DNA of 41,487 nucleotides from Paludibacteraceae bacterium. GTDB lineage: Bacteria > Bacteroidota > Bacteroidia > Bacteroidales > Paludibacteraceae. The stretch spans positions 1-41,487 of the forward strand of contig JAFNUD010000014.1 in assembly GCA_017384225.1 (NCBI GenBank), read 5' to 3'. The position numbers were made by a program, and so were the translations under genes. Positions 1-7,693 of the stretch are shown here, one piece after another (the stretch's first letter is position 1; each line of letters begins with the position of its first letter). The notes under the pieces were generated by a model. The model was not told where the DNA came from. It saw nothing but the letters and a program-made list of their open reading frames with translations, and did no database searches.

Positions 1-189
1 GAGGATGCTCTTGCCGTACATCTTTTGCAACATACCCTTAGGTGCCATACCTGGACGGAAACCTGGGATGTTAGCTTTCTTACGAATTTGGATAAGTTCT
101 TTTTGAACTGCCTCTTGATAGTCTGCTGGCTCCACTGTGAGCGTGATAACCGCGGTGAGGTCTTTGATTTCTGTTTGTTCGAATTTCAT
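1..189 (-). CDS. tig: Trigger factor, N-terminal part (runs off the window)
   Basis: Ribosome-associated chaperone and peptidyl-prolyl isomerase that binds nascent chains at the exit tunnel. Only the first 63 residues lie in the window. They begin MKFEQTEIKDLTAV and contain GFRPGMAP at residues 43-50, the ribosome-binding signature of the trigger factor N-terminal domain (family consensus GFRxGxxP). The ATG at 187-189 follows an AT-rich leader with a TAATTTTG promoter element. The rest of the gene is outside the window, so its integrity cannot be judged. The family assignment rests on the signature plus the N-terminal position and is fairly secure. Confidence 0.9.
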   Translation of the reverse strand, partial: MKFEQTEIKDLTAVITLTVEPADYQEAVQKELIQIRKKANIPGFRPGMAPKGMLQKMYGKSIL

Positions 190-233
190 ATCACTAAAAT
201 TTTAAATTATTATTCGATAGTTGTTTGCTCTCC

Positions 234-267
234 CAAAATTATAAACAATTATAGAAAATTATTCAAA
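234..267 (-). promoter_or_regulatory. Promoter of tig
   Basis: On the minus strand a TAATTTTG -7 element at 234-241 is preceded by TTTG at 264-267. The 22-base spacing is slightly longer than the usual 19-20. The expected transcript start is about 40 bases before the tig ATG. Confidence 0.55.
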
Positions 268-329
268 ATTTCTTGTTGTTGGGTAATATACTATAATAAA
301 TTTTAATTTTTGGAGCGTAAGATTTCCTG

Positions 330-2129
330 TTAATTCTTGTTTGCGCGTTTGCGCTCGAGTTCATCCAAGATAATCTTGCGGATACGCATGAAGTTAGGCG
401 TTACCTCTACATACTCATCCTCCTTGATATACTCCAGCGCCTCTTCGAGCGAGAAGATGACAGGTGGTGGCAATACCGCCTTGTCGTCTGCAGATTTCGA
501 ACGCATATTGGTCAGCTTCTTTGACTTGGTCACGTTGATCACGATGTCGCCCTCTTTCGAGCTCTCGCCCACTACCTGACCAGCATACACCTCGTCTTGT
601 GGCGAGATGAAGAATCGACCACGATCTTGCAGTTTGTCCAAGGCATATGCGTAGGCTGTACCCGACTCCATCGCGATGAGCGAACCATTGTTGCGCTTCA
701 CGATCTCGCCTTTGTATGGTTGGAACTCCAAGAAACGGTGTGCCATGATCGCCTCTCCAGCTGATACGTTCAGCACATATGTACGCATACCGATGATACC
801 ACGGCTAGGAATCACAAACTCCAATTGCACACGGTCGTTGATCATCTCCATGCGGGTCATCTCGCCCTTGTGGGTGGATACATATTCGATGATCTTACCC
901 GAGCACTCCTCTGGGGTGTTTACGGTCAGTTGCTCTACAGGTTCGCACTTCACGCCATCAATCTCCTTGATGATGACTTGTGGCTGACCCACTTGCAACT
1001 CATATCCCTCACGACGCATGGTCTCTACCAATACACTCAGGTGCAACACACCGCGGCCAAACACATTCCACGATGTCTCGTCTGTACCACGCTCCACGCG
1101 GAGGGCGAGGTTCTTCTCGAGCTCCTTGTTCAAGCGGTCTTGGATATGGCGTGAGGTCACGAACTTACCGTCCTTGCCAAAGAATGGAGAATCGTTGATG
1201 GTGAACACCATCGACATGGTTGGCTCATCGATTGCAATTGGATCGAGTGCCTCTGGATTCTCGTAATCGCAAATAGTATCGCCAATCTCAAAGCCCTCAA
1301 TACCGATGAGCGCGCAGATATCACCTGATTTCACTTCTTCCACTTTCATACGGCCCATGCCTGAGAAGGTGTGCAACTCTTTGATCTTGCAACGCACTTT
1401 GCTACCATCTTTCTTTGCCAAGGTCACATTCTGACCGTTCTTCAAGGCACCACGGTGTACGCGTCCCACAGCGATACGACCCAAGTATGGACTATAATCC
1501 AAACTGGTAATCAACATCTGTGGTGTACCGTCCAACATCTCTGGTGCAGGCACGTGCTCAATGATGGTGTCCATCAATGCGGTGAGGTCAGTCGTTGGCT
1601 TGTGCCAATCGGAGGACATCCAGCCGTTCTTAGCCGAACCGTAGATGGTTTGGAAGTCGAGTTGTTCTTCGGTCGCGTCAAGGTTGAGCATTAGGTCAAA
1701 TACCTCCTCTTGCACCTCGTCTGGACGGCAGTTGAGTTTATCTACTTTGTTGATGACTACGATTGGTTTGAGATTGAGTTCCAAGGCTTTTTGTAGCACG
1801 AAGCGAGTCTGTGGCATAGGGCCTTCGAAGGCATCTACGAGGAGCAGCACGCCGTCTGCCATGTTGAGTACGCGCTCCACCTCGCCACCGAAGTCGGCGT
1901 GGCCCGGAGTGTCAATCACATTGATCTTGCAGCCCTTGTATTCAATGGCTACGTTCTTCGCCAAGATGGTGATACCGCGCTCGCGCTCCAACTCGTTATT
2001 GTCGAGAATGAGCTCGCCTTTCTGCTCGTTCTCGCGGAAGAGGTTGGCGGTGTACAACATCTTGTCAACCAAGGTCGTTTTACCGTGGTCAACGTGTGCG
2101 ATGATGGCTATATTTCTGATGTTTTGCAT
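330..2129 (-). CDS. typA: Translational GTPase TypA/BipA
   Basis: Ribosome-binding GTPase of the EF-G/LepA superfamily, involved in ribosome assembly and stress adaptation. The 599-residue length matches the family. The G1 motif AHVDHGKTT is at residues 11-19, the switch and G3 region DTPGHADFGGEVER follows, and the G4 motif is NKVD. Domains II, III, V and the TypA-specific C-terminus (ending in the KKLTNMRS to ELERKRANKN region) are present. An open frame extends 29 codons upstream, but the ATG at 2127-2129 is preferred because an AAAGGAAT ribosome binding site lies just before it and family members start at MQNIRNIAIIAHVDHGK. The gene is transcribed alone from a promoter at 2186-2216. Confidence 0.97.
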   Translation of the reverse strand: MQNIRNIAIIAHVDHGKTTLVDKMLYTANLFRENEQKGELILDNNELERERGITILAKNVAIEYKGCKINVIDTPGHADFGGEVERVLNMADGVLLLVDAFEGPMPQTRFVLQKALELNLKPIVVINKVDKLNCRPDEVQEEVFDLMLNLDATEEQLDFQTIYGSAKNGWMSSDWHKPTTDLTALMDTIIEHVPAPEMLDGTPQMLITSLDYSPYLGRIAVGRVHRGALKNGQNVTLAKKDGSKVRCKIKELHTFSGMGRMKVEEVKSGDICALIGIEGFEIGDTICDYENPEALDPIAIDEPTMSMVFTINDSPFFGKDGKFVTSRHIQDRLNKELEKNLALRVERGTDETSWNVFGRGVLHLSVLVETMRREGYELQVGQPQVIIKEIDGVKCEPVEQLTVNTPEECSGKIIEYVSTHKGEMTRMEMINDRVQLEFVIPSRGIIGMRTYVLNVSAGEAIMAHRFLEFQPYKGEIVKRNNGSLIAMESGTAYAYALDKLQDRGRFFISPQDEVYAGQVVGESSKEGDIVINVTKSKKLTNMRSKSADDKAVLPPPVIFSLEEALEYIKEDEYVEVTPNFMRIRKIILDELERKRANKN

Positions 2130-2185
2130 ATTCCTTTTGTGTGCCCATATGTATGCGCACATTGCGCATATTACGAAAAAGCCCG

Positions 2186-2216
2186 CAAAATTACTAAAAA
2201 TTGTTGATATACGCAA
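2186..2216 (-). promoter_or_regulatory. Promoter of typA
   Basis: TAATTTTG (2186-2193) and TTG (2214-2216) on the minus strand, 20 bases apart, about 57 bases before the typA ATG. Confidence 0.7.
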
Positions 2217-2225
2217 GTTTTTGAA

Positions 2226-2243
2226 CTAAAAGTTCACTTTTAG
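2226..2243. repeat. Inverted repeat upstream of typA
   Basis: CTAAAAGT, two bases, ACTTTTAG: perfect 8-base arms just upstream of the typA -33 element and between divergent genes. It overlaps a second short palindrome (GAACT, three bases, AGTTC). It could be an operator, but nothing else supports that. The rest of 2244-2419 holds only a two-copy 15-base tandem repeat (2371-2400, each unit ending CGATCTAC) and no recognisable promoter for the next gene. Confidence 0.35.
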
Positions 2244-2419
2244 AGGTAAAAATAGATTCTAGTTCGTTTAATTCTCTACTCTCAAGGCATTATGACACAA
2301 ACTTTAGTCCGATAATGGACAGGATCAATGTGCAGATGAAGAACAAACGCCAAAACATAGCGGGCGCGATAGCGTAACGATCTACAGCGAAGCGATCTAC
2401 TAAACTAAATAATTACAAT

Positions 2420-2704
2420 ATGAATTTCTCTAGTATTCTTCTCGGTTTAGTTGCTTTTCTTTGTATTGGTTTGTTTCATCCTTTGGTGATAAAGGGTGAA
2501 TATTATTTCGGTACCAAATGTTGGTGGGTATTTGCGTTGGTGGGCGTAGGCATGCTTATTGGCTCGTTGTTTGCCAATAATATGTATCTATCTGTGATTC
2601 TTGGAGTTATTGCTTTCTCTAGTTTCTGGTCTATCCTCGAACTCTTCCAGCAGGAGAAGCGTGTAGAGCGTGGTTGGTTTCCCAAAAATCCCAAGCGGAA
2701 ATAG
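2420..2704 (+). CDS. DUF4491 family small membrane protein
   Basis: A 94-residue integral membrane protein of the Bacteroidota-restricted DUF4491 family. Three hydrophobic segments are visible at about residues 5-24, 35-52 and 55-74. The family's conserved elements GLFHPLVIKGEYYFGTKCWW and the C-terminal RVERGWFPKNPKRK are clear. The function of the family is unknown. The gene stands alone between typA (divergent) and a convergent hypothetical gene. The ATG at 2420 has no strong ribosome binding site, which is normal here. Confidence 0.85.
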   Translation: MNFSSILLGLVAFLCIGLFHPLVIKGEYYFGTKCWWVFALVGVGMLIGSLFANNMYLSVILGVIAFSSFWSILELFQQEKRVERGWFPKNPKRK

Positions 2705-2777
2705 GTTTTGATTGGTAATTTTCATGCGGTTGATCTATCGGCGATTATGGCTCGAAATATCAGTGATCATACAGTGA

Positions 2778-2880
2778 GGTTCCAATCAGATTCCAATCAG
2801 GTTCCAATGAGATTCCAATGCGATAAAGAGGCATGTAAGGGGCGAGTATAGGGTGTAAGGTGTAAGGTGTAAGGTGTAAA
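2778..2880. repeat. Two short tandem repeat tracts
   Basis: 2778-2819 holds four near-identical 10-11-base units built on (G/A)TTCCAATSA. 2853-2880 holds about four copies of the 7-base unit GTGTAAG. Both lie in the non-coding stretch between the stop of the DUF4491 gene and the stop of the convergent hypothetical gene. They look like simple slippage-prone repeats. I see no promoter, RNA or gene in this stretch. Confidence 0.7.
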
Positions 2881-2904
2881 GTATAGAGTGTACAGGCAAA
2901 GGAA

Positions 2905-3267
2905 TTATGAGTTGGATTTGCTTAATTCCTTTCTTATGAAATCGCATAGGCGAGCAGGCACGGTTGGTTTACCTTTTGCGCTTGGCATGCGCTGGTGTCT
3001 GCTGGCTTCGCGCAAAGCGGCACGATGTTTCTCTTCCCACGCTTCGCGTTGTACAGGGTCACGTAGAATAACGCTCGCCTCAGCAGATACTTGGCTAAAC
3101 GCCTTAACGATAGGACGCTCAGACATTTCTTTGCGCTTCTTTTGGGAGTAATCTGGTTTGTGACAATAGGCAGCATAACCCAGTCTGCCTGGGATGGGAC
3201 GGAGGTAATGATCCTTGTCAATTGACCCTCCGATACTTTCTAAAAACGATGCTACATGTACAGTCAT
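2905..3267 (-). CDS. Conserved hypothetical protein, 120 residues
   Basis: I do not recognise a named family. The protein is basic and soluble with no signal peptide. It has a GRLGYAAYCHKPDYSQKKRKEM segment (residues 27-48) followed by a predicted helical stretch (VKAFSQVSAEASVILRDPVQREAWEEKHRAALREA). The layout (a short folded start, a basic segment, then a helix ending in a DPxxREAWEEKH-type motif) resembles a set of small Bacteroidales hypothetical proteins of unknown function. It has a good TACCTTTG element upstream and a coding-like composition, so expression is plausible. The ATG at 3265-3267 is the only good start. Confidence 0.6.
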   Translation of the reverse strand: MTVHVASFLESIGGSIDKDHYLRPIPGRLGYAAYCHKPDYSQKKRKEMSERPIVKAFSQVSAEASVILRDPVQREAWEEKHRAALREASRHQRMPSAKGKPTVPARLCDFIRKELSKSNS

Positions 3268-3324
3268 AGTTATCTAGTTTAATGGTTAATCATGTTATTG
3301 CAGTCTGCTAATCAAATGCGACTG

Positions 3325-3332
3325 CAAAGGTA
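3325..3332 (-). promoter_or_regulatory. -7 element for the hypothetical gene at 2905-3267
   Basis: TACCTTTG on the minus strand, 57 bases before the ATG. No clear TTG lies at the -33 distance, so this promoter is weaker than its neighbours. Confidence 0.5.
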
Positions 3333-3367
3333 ATAAAAATTTCTCATTTTTTCAGATTTTCAGCGAA

Positions 3368-3494
3368 GAATTTTACCGTAAATTTACCATTTTTTGAGCG
3401 AGAGCCGTAACCCCTTAAGTATAATTCCCCCTTTAAAGGGGAATAATAGATACTTAAGAGGGTAAAAACACGGCTCTGCTCAACGGCAAAATTC
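3368..3494. repeat. Large imperfect palindrome between divergent genes
   Basis: A nested inverted repeat of about 127 bases. From outside in: GAATTTTACCGT (3368-3379) with ACGGCAAAATTC (3483-3494), 11 of 12 matched; GAGC-g-AGAGCCGT (3396-3408) with ACGGCTCTGCTC (3470-3481); CCC and TTAAGTAT (3412-3422) with ATACTTAA and GGG (3450-3462); and a perfect central CCCCTTTAAAGGGG (3428-3441). It sits between two outward-facing promoters, where no terminator is needed. The size and nested symmetry suggest a MITE-like or palindromic repeat element. No target duplication was found. Confidence 0.6.
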
Positions 3495-3541
3495 ACATTG
3501 ACTAACAAGTCAGCTTTTTTGCTAAAATTATTGCTATTTTT

Positions 3542-3573
3542 TTTGCATATATACAAACTTTTTTGTACCTTTG
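3542..3573 (+). promoter_or_regulatory. Promoter of the Band 7 / patatin / yccF operon
   Basis: TTTG (3542-3545), exactly 20 bases, TACCTTTG (3566-3573): a near-ideal Bacteroidota promoter. The transcript would start near 3580 and carry a leader of about 80 bases. That leader contains an out-of-frame 25-codon ORF (3598-3675) overlapping the start of the Band 7 gene. Confidence 0.85.
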
Positions 3574-3658
3574 CACTCGTTATCCTACGGCAAAAACATG
3601 AAACCTAACGATAAAGCTGAAATCAACAAAATCATTAAACATATTAAACAACCGAATT

Positions 3659-4507
3659 ATGAACGATTTTTTTAAGACTAAAGGCATCATGAGTATTGTA
3701 ATATTTTTGGTACTCGTGGTATGTTGCAGTATTTTTGTGCGCTGCACACGTGTGGATTCCTCTGAAGTAGGTATCAAGTTTAATAAACTCTCTCTGACGG
3801 AGCAGGGTACATTGGATGCTACTCCTGTAACGGGTTATGTATTCTATTGCCCCATTACGACGGATGTGTTTACTTACCCAATCTTCGTGCAACGCGTAGA
3901 TTATCACCCATTTAATGTCAATACTAAAGATGCGGCTATCTTTGAGATGGACCCAACGATGGCGTACTATCTCAATCGTGATAAGGCAGTGGATGTGTTC
4001 TTTAAGTATCGCCGCTCGCTTAGCGATATTGAGGAGGGATATATGCGTACTGTAATCTATGATGCATATCGTGTGGTGGCGAATAATTACACCTCTGACG
4101 AACTGATGGCCAACCGAGCAAGTTTTGAGAGTGAGGTGCGTATCATGCTAGACTCGACTCTAACAGCCGAAGGTTTTATTGTAACCGAGTTTACATCGCA
4201 GATCACTCCTCCAGAATCACTTCGTCAAATGATTGATGCCAAGAACGCTGCCGTACAAGCTGCATTGAAGGCAGAGAACGAGGTGAAGCAAGCCGAAGCG
4301 AATGCTAAGATTGCCATCGCCAAAGCCGAAGGTGAGGCGCAGGCCATGAAGATCAAAGCGGATGCCGAAGCATACTACAACCGCACAATCTCTGCGTCTT
4401 TGACGCACAATATCGTGCTCGAAGACTGGATTGAGAAATGGGACGGTAAGATGCCACAAATCCAAGGCAGCAACAATATGATGCCAATGATCAACTTCAC
4501 GAAGTAA
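3659..4507 (+). CDS. SPFH/Band 7 (prohibitin-like) membrane protein
   Basis: A 282-residue membrane-anchored scaffold protein of the SPFH (stomatin/prohibitin/flotillin/HflK) superfamily. Such proteins form large rings on membranes and often modulate proteases or membrane microdomains. One N-terminal transmembrane segment (about residues 9-27) is followed by the Band 7 domain (about 30-190), then an Ala/Glu/Lys-rich coiled coil (about 195-245, with AENEVKQAEANAKIAIAKAEGEAQAMK), as in prohibitins. It is the first gene of a probable operon with the patatin remnant 16 bases downstream and yccF. No substrate or partner can be deduced. The start at 3659 fits the membrane anchor. Confidence 0.88.
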   Translation: MNDFFKTKGIMSIVIFLVLVVCCSIFVRCTRVDSSEVGIKFNKLSLTEQGTLDATPVTGYVFYCPITTDVFTYPIFVQRVDYHPFNVNTKDAAIFEMDPTMAYYLNRDKAVDVFFKYRRSLSDIEEGYMRTVIYDAYRVVANNYTSDELMANRASFESEVRIMLDSTLTAEGFIVTEFTSQITPPESLRQMIDAKNAAVQAALKAENEVKQAEANAKIAIAKAEGEAQAMKIKADAEAYYNRTISASLTHNIVLEDWIEKWDGKMPQIQGSNNMMPMINFTK

Positions 4508-4523
4508 TTCATTTTATTCTAAT

Positions 4524-5364
4524 ATGAAGATTCGCCTTGTCCTAGAAGGGGGCGGCATGCGAGGATTATATACCGCAGGTGTGCTGGATGTGATGATGGA
4601 GCAACAATTCATGCCCGATGTGGTGTGTGGCACTTCTGCGGGCGATACGGGAGTTGAACCTACTGTCGCAGCAGCGTGGACGTGTGTTGCGCTACAACAA
4701 ACGCTTTGTTGGTGATCGCCGCTATATCAGTTTACATTCGTGGCTTACAACGGGTAATATGATCAACAAGGATTTTGCTTATAGCTTGTTACCCAGAGAG
4801 TTAGATCCTTTTGATGACGAGACTTTTATGGCTTCTAAGGCGGCTTTTTATGCCACTATCACCAATATGCAAACGGGGCAAGCGGAGTATGTTCGCCTGC
4901 ATAGCACATGGGATCAGATGGATGTTATTCGTGCCTCTGCCTCGTTGCCTTTCATTAGTCGTCCGGTAGAGTGGAATGGGCAAAAATACTTTGATGGAGG
5001 CTTGGCGGATAATATTCCGCTAGATAAATGTTTAGAATTAGGTTGCGACAAGGTGATTATCGTTCTTACTCGTCCTTTGGGCTATGTTCGTAAAGAGAGT
5101 CTTACGGCTATCACTCGCCTGTGCTACCCTCGTTATAAAAATCTCCATCGCACAGTAGAACAGCGCAACAAGAACTACAATCATCGCATAGAGCAGATAG
5201 TCCAACTGGAGCGCGAAGGCAAGGTTTTTGTTCTTCGTCCTTCCGAGGAGATAACCATCTCCCGCTTAGAGAAAGATTCTGCCCGATTGGAGCAAGTCTA
5301 TAATCTCGGTTTAAACGATGCCATTCGCCAATGGCAAGCGATACAAGAGTATTTGGGAAGTTAA
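4524..5364 (+). pseudogene. Patatin-like phospholipase, frameshifted
   Basis: A YjjU-type patatin-like lipid acyl hydrolase split by a frameshift. Frame 1 from the ATG at 4524 encodes LVLEGGGMRGLYTAGVLD (the oxyanion GGG loop) and the nucleophile motif GTSAG (codons 36-40, 4629-4643), then drifts into nonsense and stops at 4715. The correct continuation lies in another frame from about 4645: ELNLLSQQRGRVLRYNKRF, later the FISRPVEW region and the catalytic-dyad motif DGGLADNIP. Restoring two bases within the GC-rich run at 4638-4644 would give a 280-residue protein of normal family length. Alone, the downstream part lacks the oxyanion hole and catalytic serine and should be inactive. A sequencing or assembly error is the main alternative to a real mutation. 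Confidence 0.82.
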
Positions 5365-5395
5365 TAACCATGTTTCATATTAAACAACAAACAAT

Positions 5396-5764
5396 ATGAC
5401 TTTTTTAGGCAATCTCATTTGGCTCATTATGGGCGGATTTATTACAGCCCTAATGTATTGGTTCATTGGGCTATTAATGTGCGCCACTATCATCGGCATC
5501 CCTTTCGGTGTGCAACTCTTCAAAATAGGCAACATGGCACTCTGGCCTTTTGGATACAATCTTGTAGCAAAAGAAAATGCCAACAGTTGTATCAATATTC
5601 TATTCAATGTGCTATGGATATTTCTTGGATGGTGGGAGATAGCTCTCACACATCTTGTATTTGGTGTCCTTCTGTGCTGCACTATCATCGGCATACCATG
5701 GGGAACACAACACTTCAAACTCGCATTTGGCTCTATTTTCCCCTTTGGCAAAGAGGTGGTATAA
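5396..5764 (+). CDS. YccF family inner-membrane protein
   Basis: A 122-residue membrane protein of the YccF family (DUF307). It contains the family's internal duplication: CATIIGIPFGVQLFK (about residues 28-42) and CCTIIGIPWGTQHFK (about 94-108), each following a hydrophobic helix and followed by an aromatic FG segment (ALWPFG, SIFPFG). The role of YccF is unknown, although it is widespread in bacterial inner membranes. It follows the patatin gene by 31 bases and probably shares its transcript. It ends four bases before the stop of the convergent acetyltransferase. Confidence 0.92.
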   Translation: MTFLGNLIWLIMGGFITALMYWFIGLLMCATIIGIPFGVQLFKIGNMALWPFGYNLVAKENANSCINILFNVLWIFLGWWEIALTHLVFGVLLCCTIIGIPWGTQHFKLAFGSIFPFGKEVV

Positions 5765-5768
5765 GGTA

Positions 5769-6032
5769 TCAGGAGTTAAGACTTTTGTGTTGAGAGTTAG
5801 CAATGAGGTATTTCTGTGCAAACGAACAGATTGGAATGATCGTATAGCGATGAGCTGTTGCCCACTGCAACGCAGCTCGTACTAATTGCGCCCCTATTCC
5901 CCGCCCACTCGCGTACGAGTAGGTATGCAAAATAGACATTTCTTTTCCTACAAGAGAATATTTTAACCGACCAAGCACCTTGTTATCTTCCATGGCTTGA
6001 ATCTCCATATGCTTAAAAATCGTTTGAATCAT
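5769..6032 (-). CDS. Small GNAT-like N-acetyltransferase (YjdJ type)
   Basis: An 87-residue minimal GNAT-fold protein of the YjdJ-like acetyltransferase group, which in other organisms acylates small molecules or proteins with unknown specificity. The acetyl-CoA pyrophosphate-binding loop is GRGIGAQLV (residues 43-51; consensus (Q/R)GxGxxLV). It is followed by the helix VRAALQWATAHRY and the family's closing IIPICSFAQKYL strand-helix. Translation could also begin at MEIQAMED (8 codons in), where many relatives start. No TAnnTTTG promoter is visible upstream. Confidence 0.8.
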   Translation of the reverse strand: MIQTIFKHMEIQAMEDNKVLGRLKYSLVGKEMSILHTYSYASGRGIGAQLVRAALQWATAHRYTIIPICSFAQKYLIANSQHKSLNS

Positions 6033-6118
6033 AATTGTACTTTATTTAATTACTTTATTACTTTCATGTACAAAAATCGCGCCAGAAATTAGTAAATTAC
6101 ATTTTTTTCGACAAATCT

Positions 6119-6150
6119 TTTGGTGATGTCAAAAAAAAGCAGTACCTTTG
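6119..6150 (+). promoter_or_regulatory. Promoter of rpsP
   Basis: TTTG (6119-6122), 20 bases, TACCTTTG (6143-6150). The leader before rpsP is about 80 bases and includes a GC-rich CCCGGGCATGC stretch. No known riboswitch or ribosomal-protein leader was recognised. Confidence 0.8.
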
Positions 6151-6237
6151 CGCGCTTTTTCGTGTAAAAGGCATACCATTAATTATTAACCCGGGCATGC
6201 AAATCGTGAATTTGTAGCTCACAAATGACAAAAACAA

Positions 6238-6777
6238 ATGGCAACAAAAATTCGTTTGGCTCGTCATGGTCACAAAGACTACGCTTACTACCACATCGTA
6301 GTAGCAGACAGCCGTTCGCCACGTGATGGCAAGTACATTGAGCGTATTGGTTCTTACAACCCAAACAACAACCCAGCAAAGGTTGACTTGAAGTTTGATC
6401 GCGCCTTGTATTGGGTAAATGTAGGTGCTCAACCTACCGACACTGTTCGCAACATCCTCTCTGGTGAGGGCGTTATGCTTATGAAGCACTTGAACGGTGG
6501 TGTAGCTAAGGGTGCATTCTCTGCAGAAGAGGCTCAAAAGCGTTTCGATGCTTGGAAAGCTCAAAAAGATGTTAAGAATGGTAAGATTAGCCAAGCAGAG
6601 GCAGACAAGAAAGCTGCTGCTGCAAAAGCATTGCTTGCTCAAGAAGTAGAAGCAAACAAAGCAAAAGCTGCTGAGGTTGCAAAAAAACGCCAAGAGGCTG
6701 CTGACGCTTTAGCTGCTGCCGCAGTAGAAGCTGCTCAAGAGGCTGCCGCTGCAGAAGCTGAGAACGCAGAGGCATAA
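6238..6777 (+). CDS. rpsP: 30S ribosomal protein S16 with long C-terminal tail
   Basis: Component of the small ribosomal subunit. The S16 core is residues 1-85: [42 protein letters not shown], then the [18 protein letters not shown] motif. S16 in most bacteria is 80-100 residues; this protein has 179. The extra roughly 90 residues are low-complexity Ala/Lys/Glu ([34 protein letters not shown]), probably an extended helix or disordered tail. Long S16 tails are usual in Bacteroidota. The gene is monocistronic, with its own promoter and a strong terminator. Confidence 0.97.
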   Translation: MATKIRLARHGHKDYAYYHIVVADSRSPRDGKYIERIGSYNPNNNPAKVDLKFDRALYWVNVGAQPTDTVRNILSGEGVMLMKHLNGGVAKGAFSAEEAQKRFDAWKAQKDVKNGKISQAEADKKAAAAKALLAQEVEANKAKAAEVAKKRQEAADALAAAAVEAAQEAAAAEAENAEA

Positions 6778-6805
6778 TATAGACCGAAGAAAGTCTATTG
6801 CTATC

Positions 6806-6835
6806 AAAAAAGAGTTCTTCGGGACTCTTTTTTTT
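6806..6835 (+). terminator. Rho-independent terminator of rpsP
   Basis: A-tract, GAGTTC stem, TTCG tetraloop, GGACTC, then eight T. The 6-bp stem (one G-U) is closed by a stable C(UUCG)G loop. The T-tract overlaps the -33 element of the next promoter. Confidence 0.9.
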
Positions 6836-6864
6836 GCACATATACATTTTTTTTTGTACCTTTG
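6833..6864 (+). promoter_or_regulatory. Promoter of the glycosyltransferase-miaB operon
   Basis: TTTG (6833-6836), 20 bases, TACCTTTG (6857-6864). The ATG of the first gene begins only 9 bases after the -7 element, so the transcript should be leaderless or nearly so. Confidence 0.85.
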
Positions 6865-6872
6865 CCGTCGAA

Positions 6873-7691
6873 ATGCTGAATGTATCTATTGTATTATATA
6901 ATCCAGAATGGAAACAAGTCGTTGAACTAACGACCGTACTTCTGCAATGTAAAGAGGTACGAACTGTGTATTGGATAGATAACTCTCCAAACAAGACAGA
7001 AACGCTTCCCTTTGTCTCAGACAAAATATACTATATATATAATAATAGGAACATAGGCTATGGAGCTGCGCATAACATTGCCATTCGTGAAAGTATTTAT
7101 GACAACATACCATTCCACTTGGTGATAAACCCTGATATAGTTCTCAATCAAGATACACTGCCTTGTCTGCTATCTTTTATCCGCCAGCACGCAGAAGTAG
7201 GAATGGTGATGCCCAAGATTATATCACCAATGGGAGAGTTACAATACTTGTGCAAATTATTACCTTCCCCATTAGATGTGTTTGGAAGAAGATTCTTACC
7301 CAAGAGTTGGATGAAAAAACGCAATTATCGCTATGAACTACGCGAATCGGGATACGACAAGATGATGAATGTACCTTATTTGAGTGGTTGTTTTATGCTT
7401 ATGCGAACAGAAGCAGTACGCAAAGCACGATTGTTTGACGAACGCTTTTTTATGTACCCCGAAGATATGGATCTTACCCGTCGCATACATAGGGAGTACC
7501 TTACCGTTTATTTCCCCCACACAACAGCTATTCATCACCATGCAAAAGCTTCCTACCATAGTATGAAAATGTTATGGATACATATAATAAATATGTGTAG
7601 GTATTTCAACAAGTGGGGATGGATTGTAGATAACGAGCGCGATGAGATGAATACGTGTGCGTACGAGGCATTAAAGCAAGAAATACAATAA
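6873..7691 (+). CDS. Glycosyltransferase family 2 (rhamnosyltransferase-like)
   Basis: A 272-residue cytoplasmic GT-A fold enzyme that transfers a sugar from a nucleotide donor. Donor and acceptor cannot be read from sequence. It starts directly with the first beta strand (MLNVSIVLYN), then WIDNSPN and NNRNIGYGAAHNIA, the metal/nucleotide motif NPDI (86-89, in place of DxD), SGCFMLMR, and the acceptor-side acid motif YPEDMDLTRR. Its order resembles WbbL/RgpA-type rhamnosyltransferases that build surface polysaccharide. The ATG at 6873 was chosen over an upstream in-frame ATG at 6798 because the promoter lies between them. miaB follows after 2 bases, so the two genes are cotranscribed. Confidence 0.9.
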   Translation: MLNVSIVLYNPEWKQVVELTTVLLQCKEVRTVYWIDNSPNKTETLPFVSDKIYYIYNNRNIGYGAAHNIAIRESIYDNIPFHLVINPDIVLNQDTLPCLLSFIRQHAEVGMVMPKIISPMGELQYLCKLLPSPLDVFGRRFLPKSWMKKRNYRYELRESGYDKMMNVPYLSGCFMLMRTEAVRKARLFDERFFMYPEDMDLTRRIHREYLTVYFPHTTAIHHHAKASYHSMKMLWIHIINMCRYFNKWGWIVDNERDEMNTCAYEALKQEIQ

Positions 7692-7693
7692 TT

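Noticed and set aside
1645-2229. Rightward open frame of 194 codons opposite typA
   Set aside because: It is antisense to the TypA G domain and Ser/Arg-rich, with no sign of a real gene.
2853-2880. GTGTAAG tandem units as a possible CRISPR array
   Set aside because: The units are 7 bases with no spacers, and there are no cas genes in the window.
3344-3556. Leftward open frame of 70 codons
   Set aside because: It runs through the large palindrome at 3368-3494. The composition is not coding-like, and the palindrome explains the sequence better.
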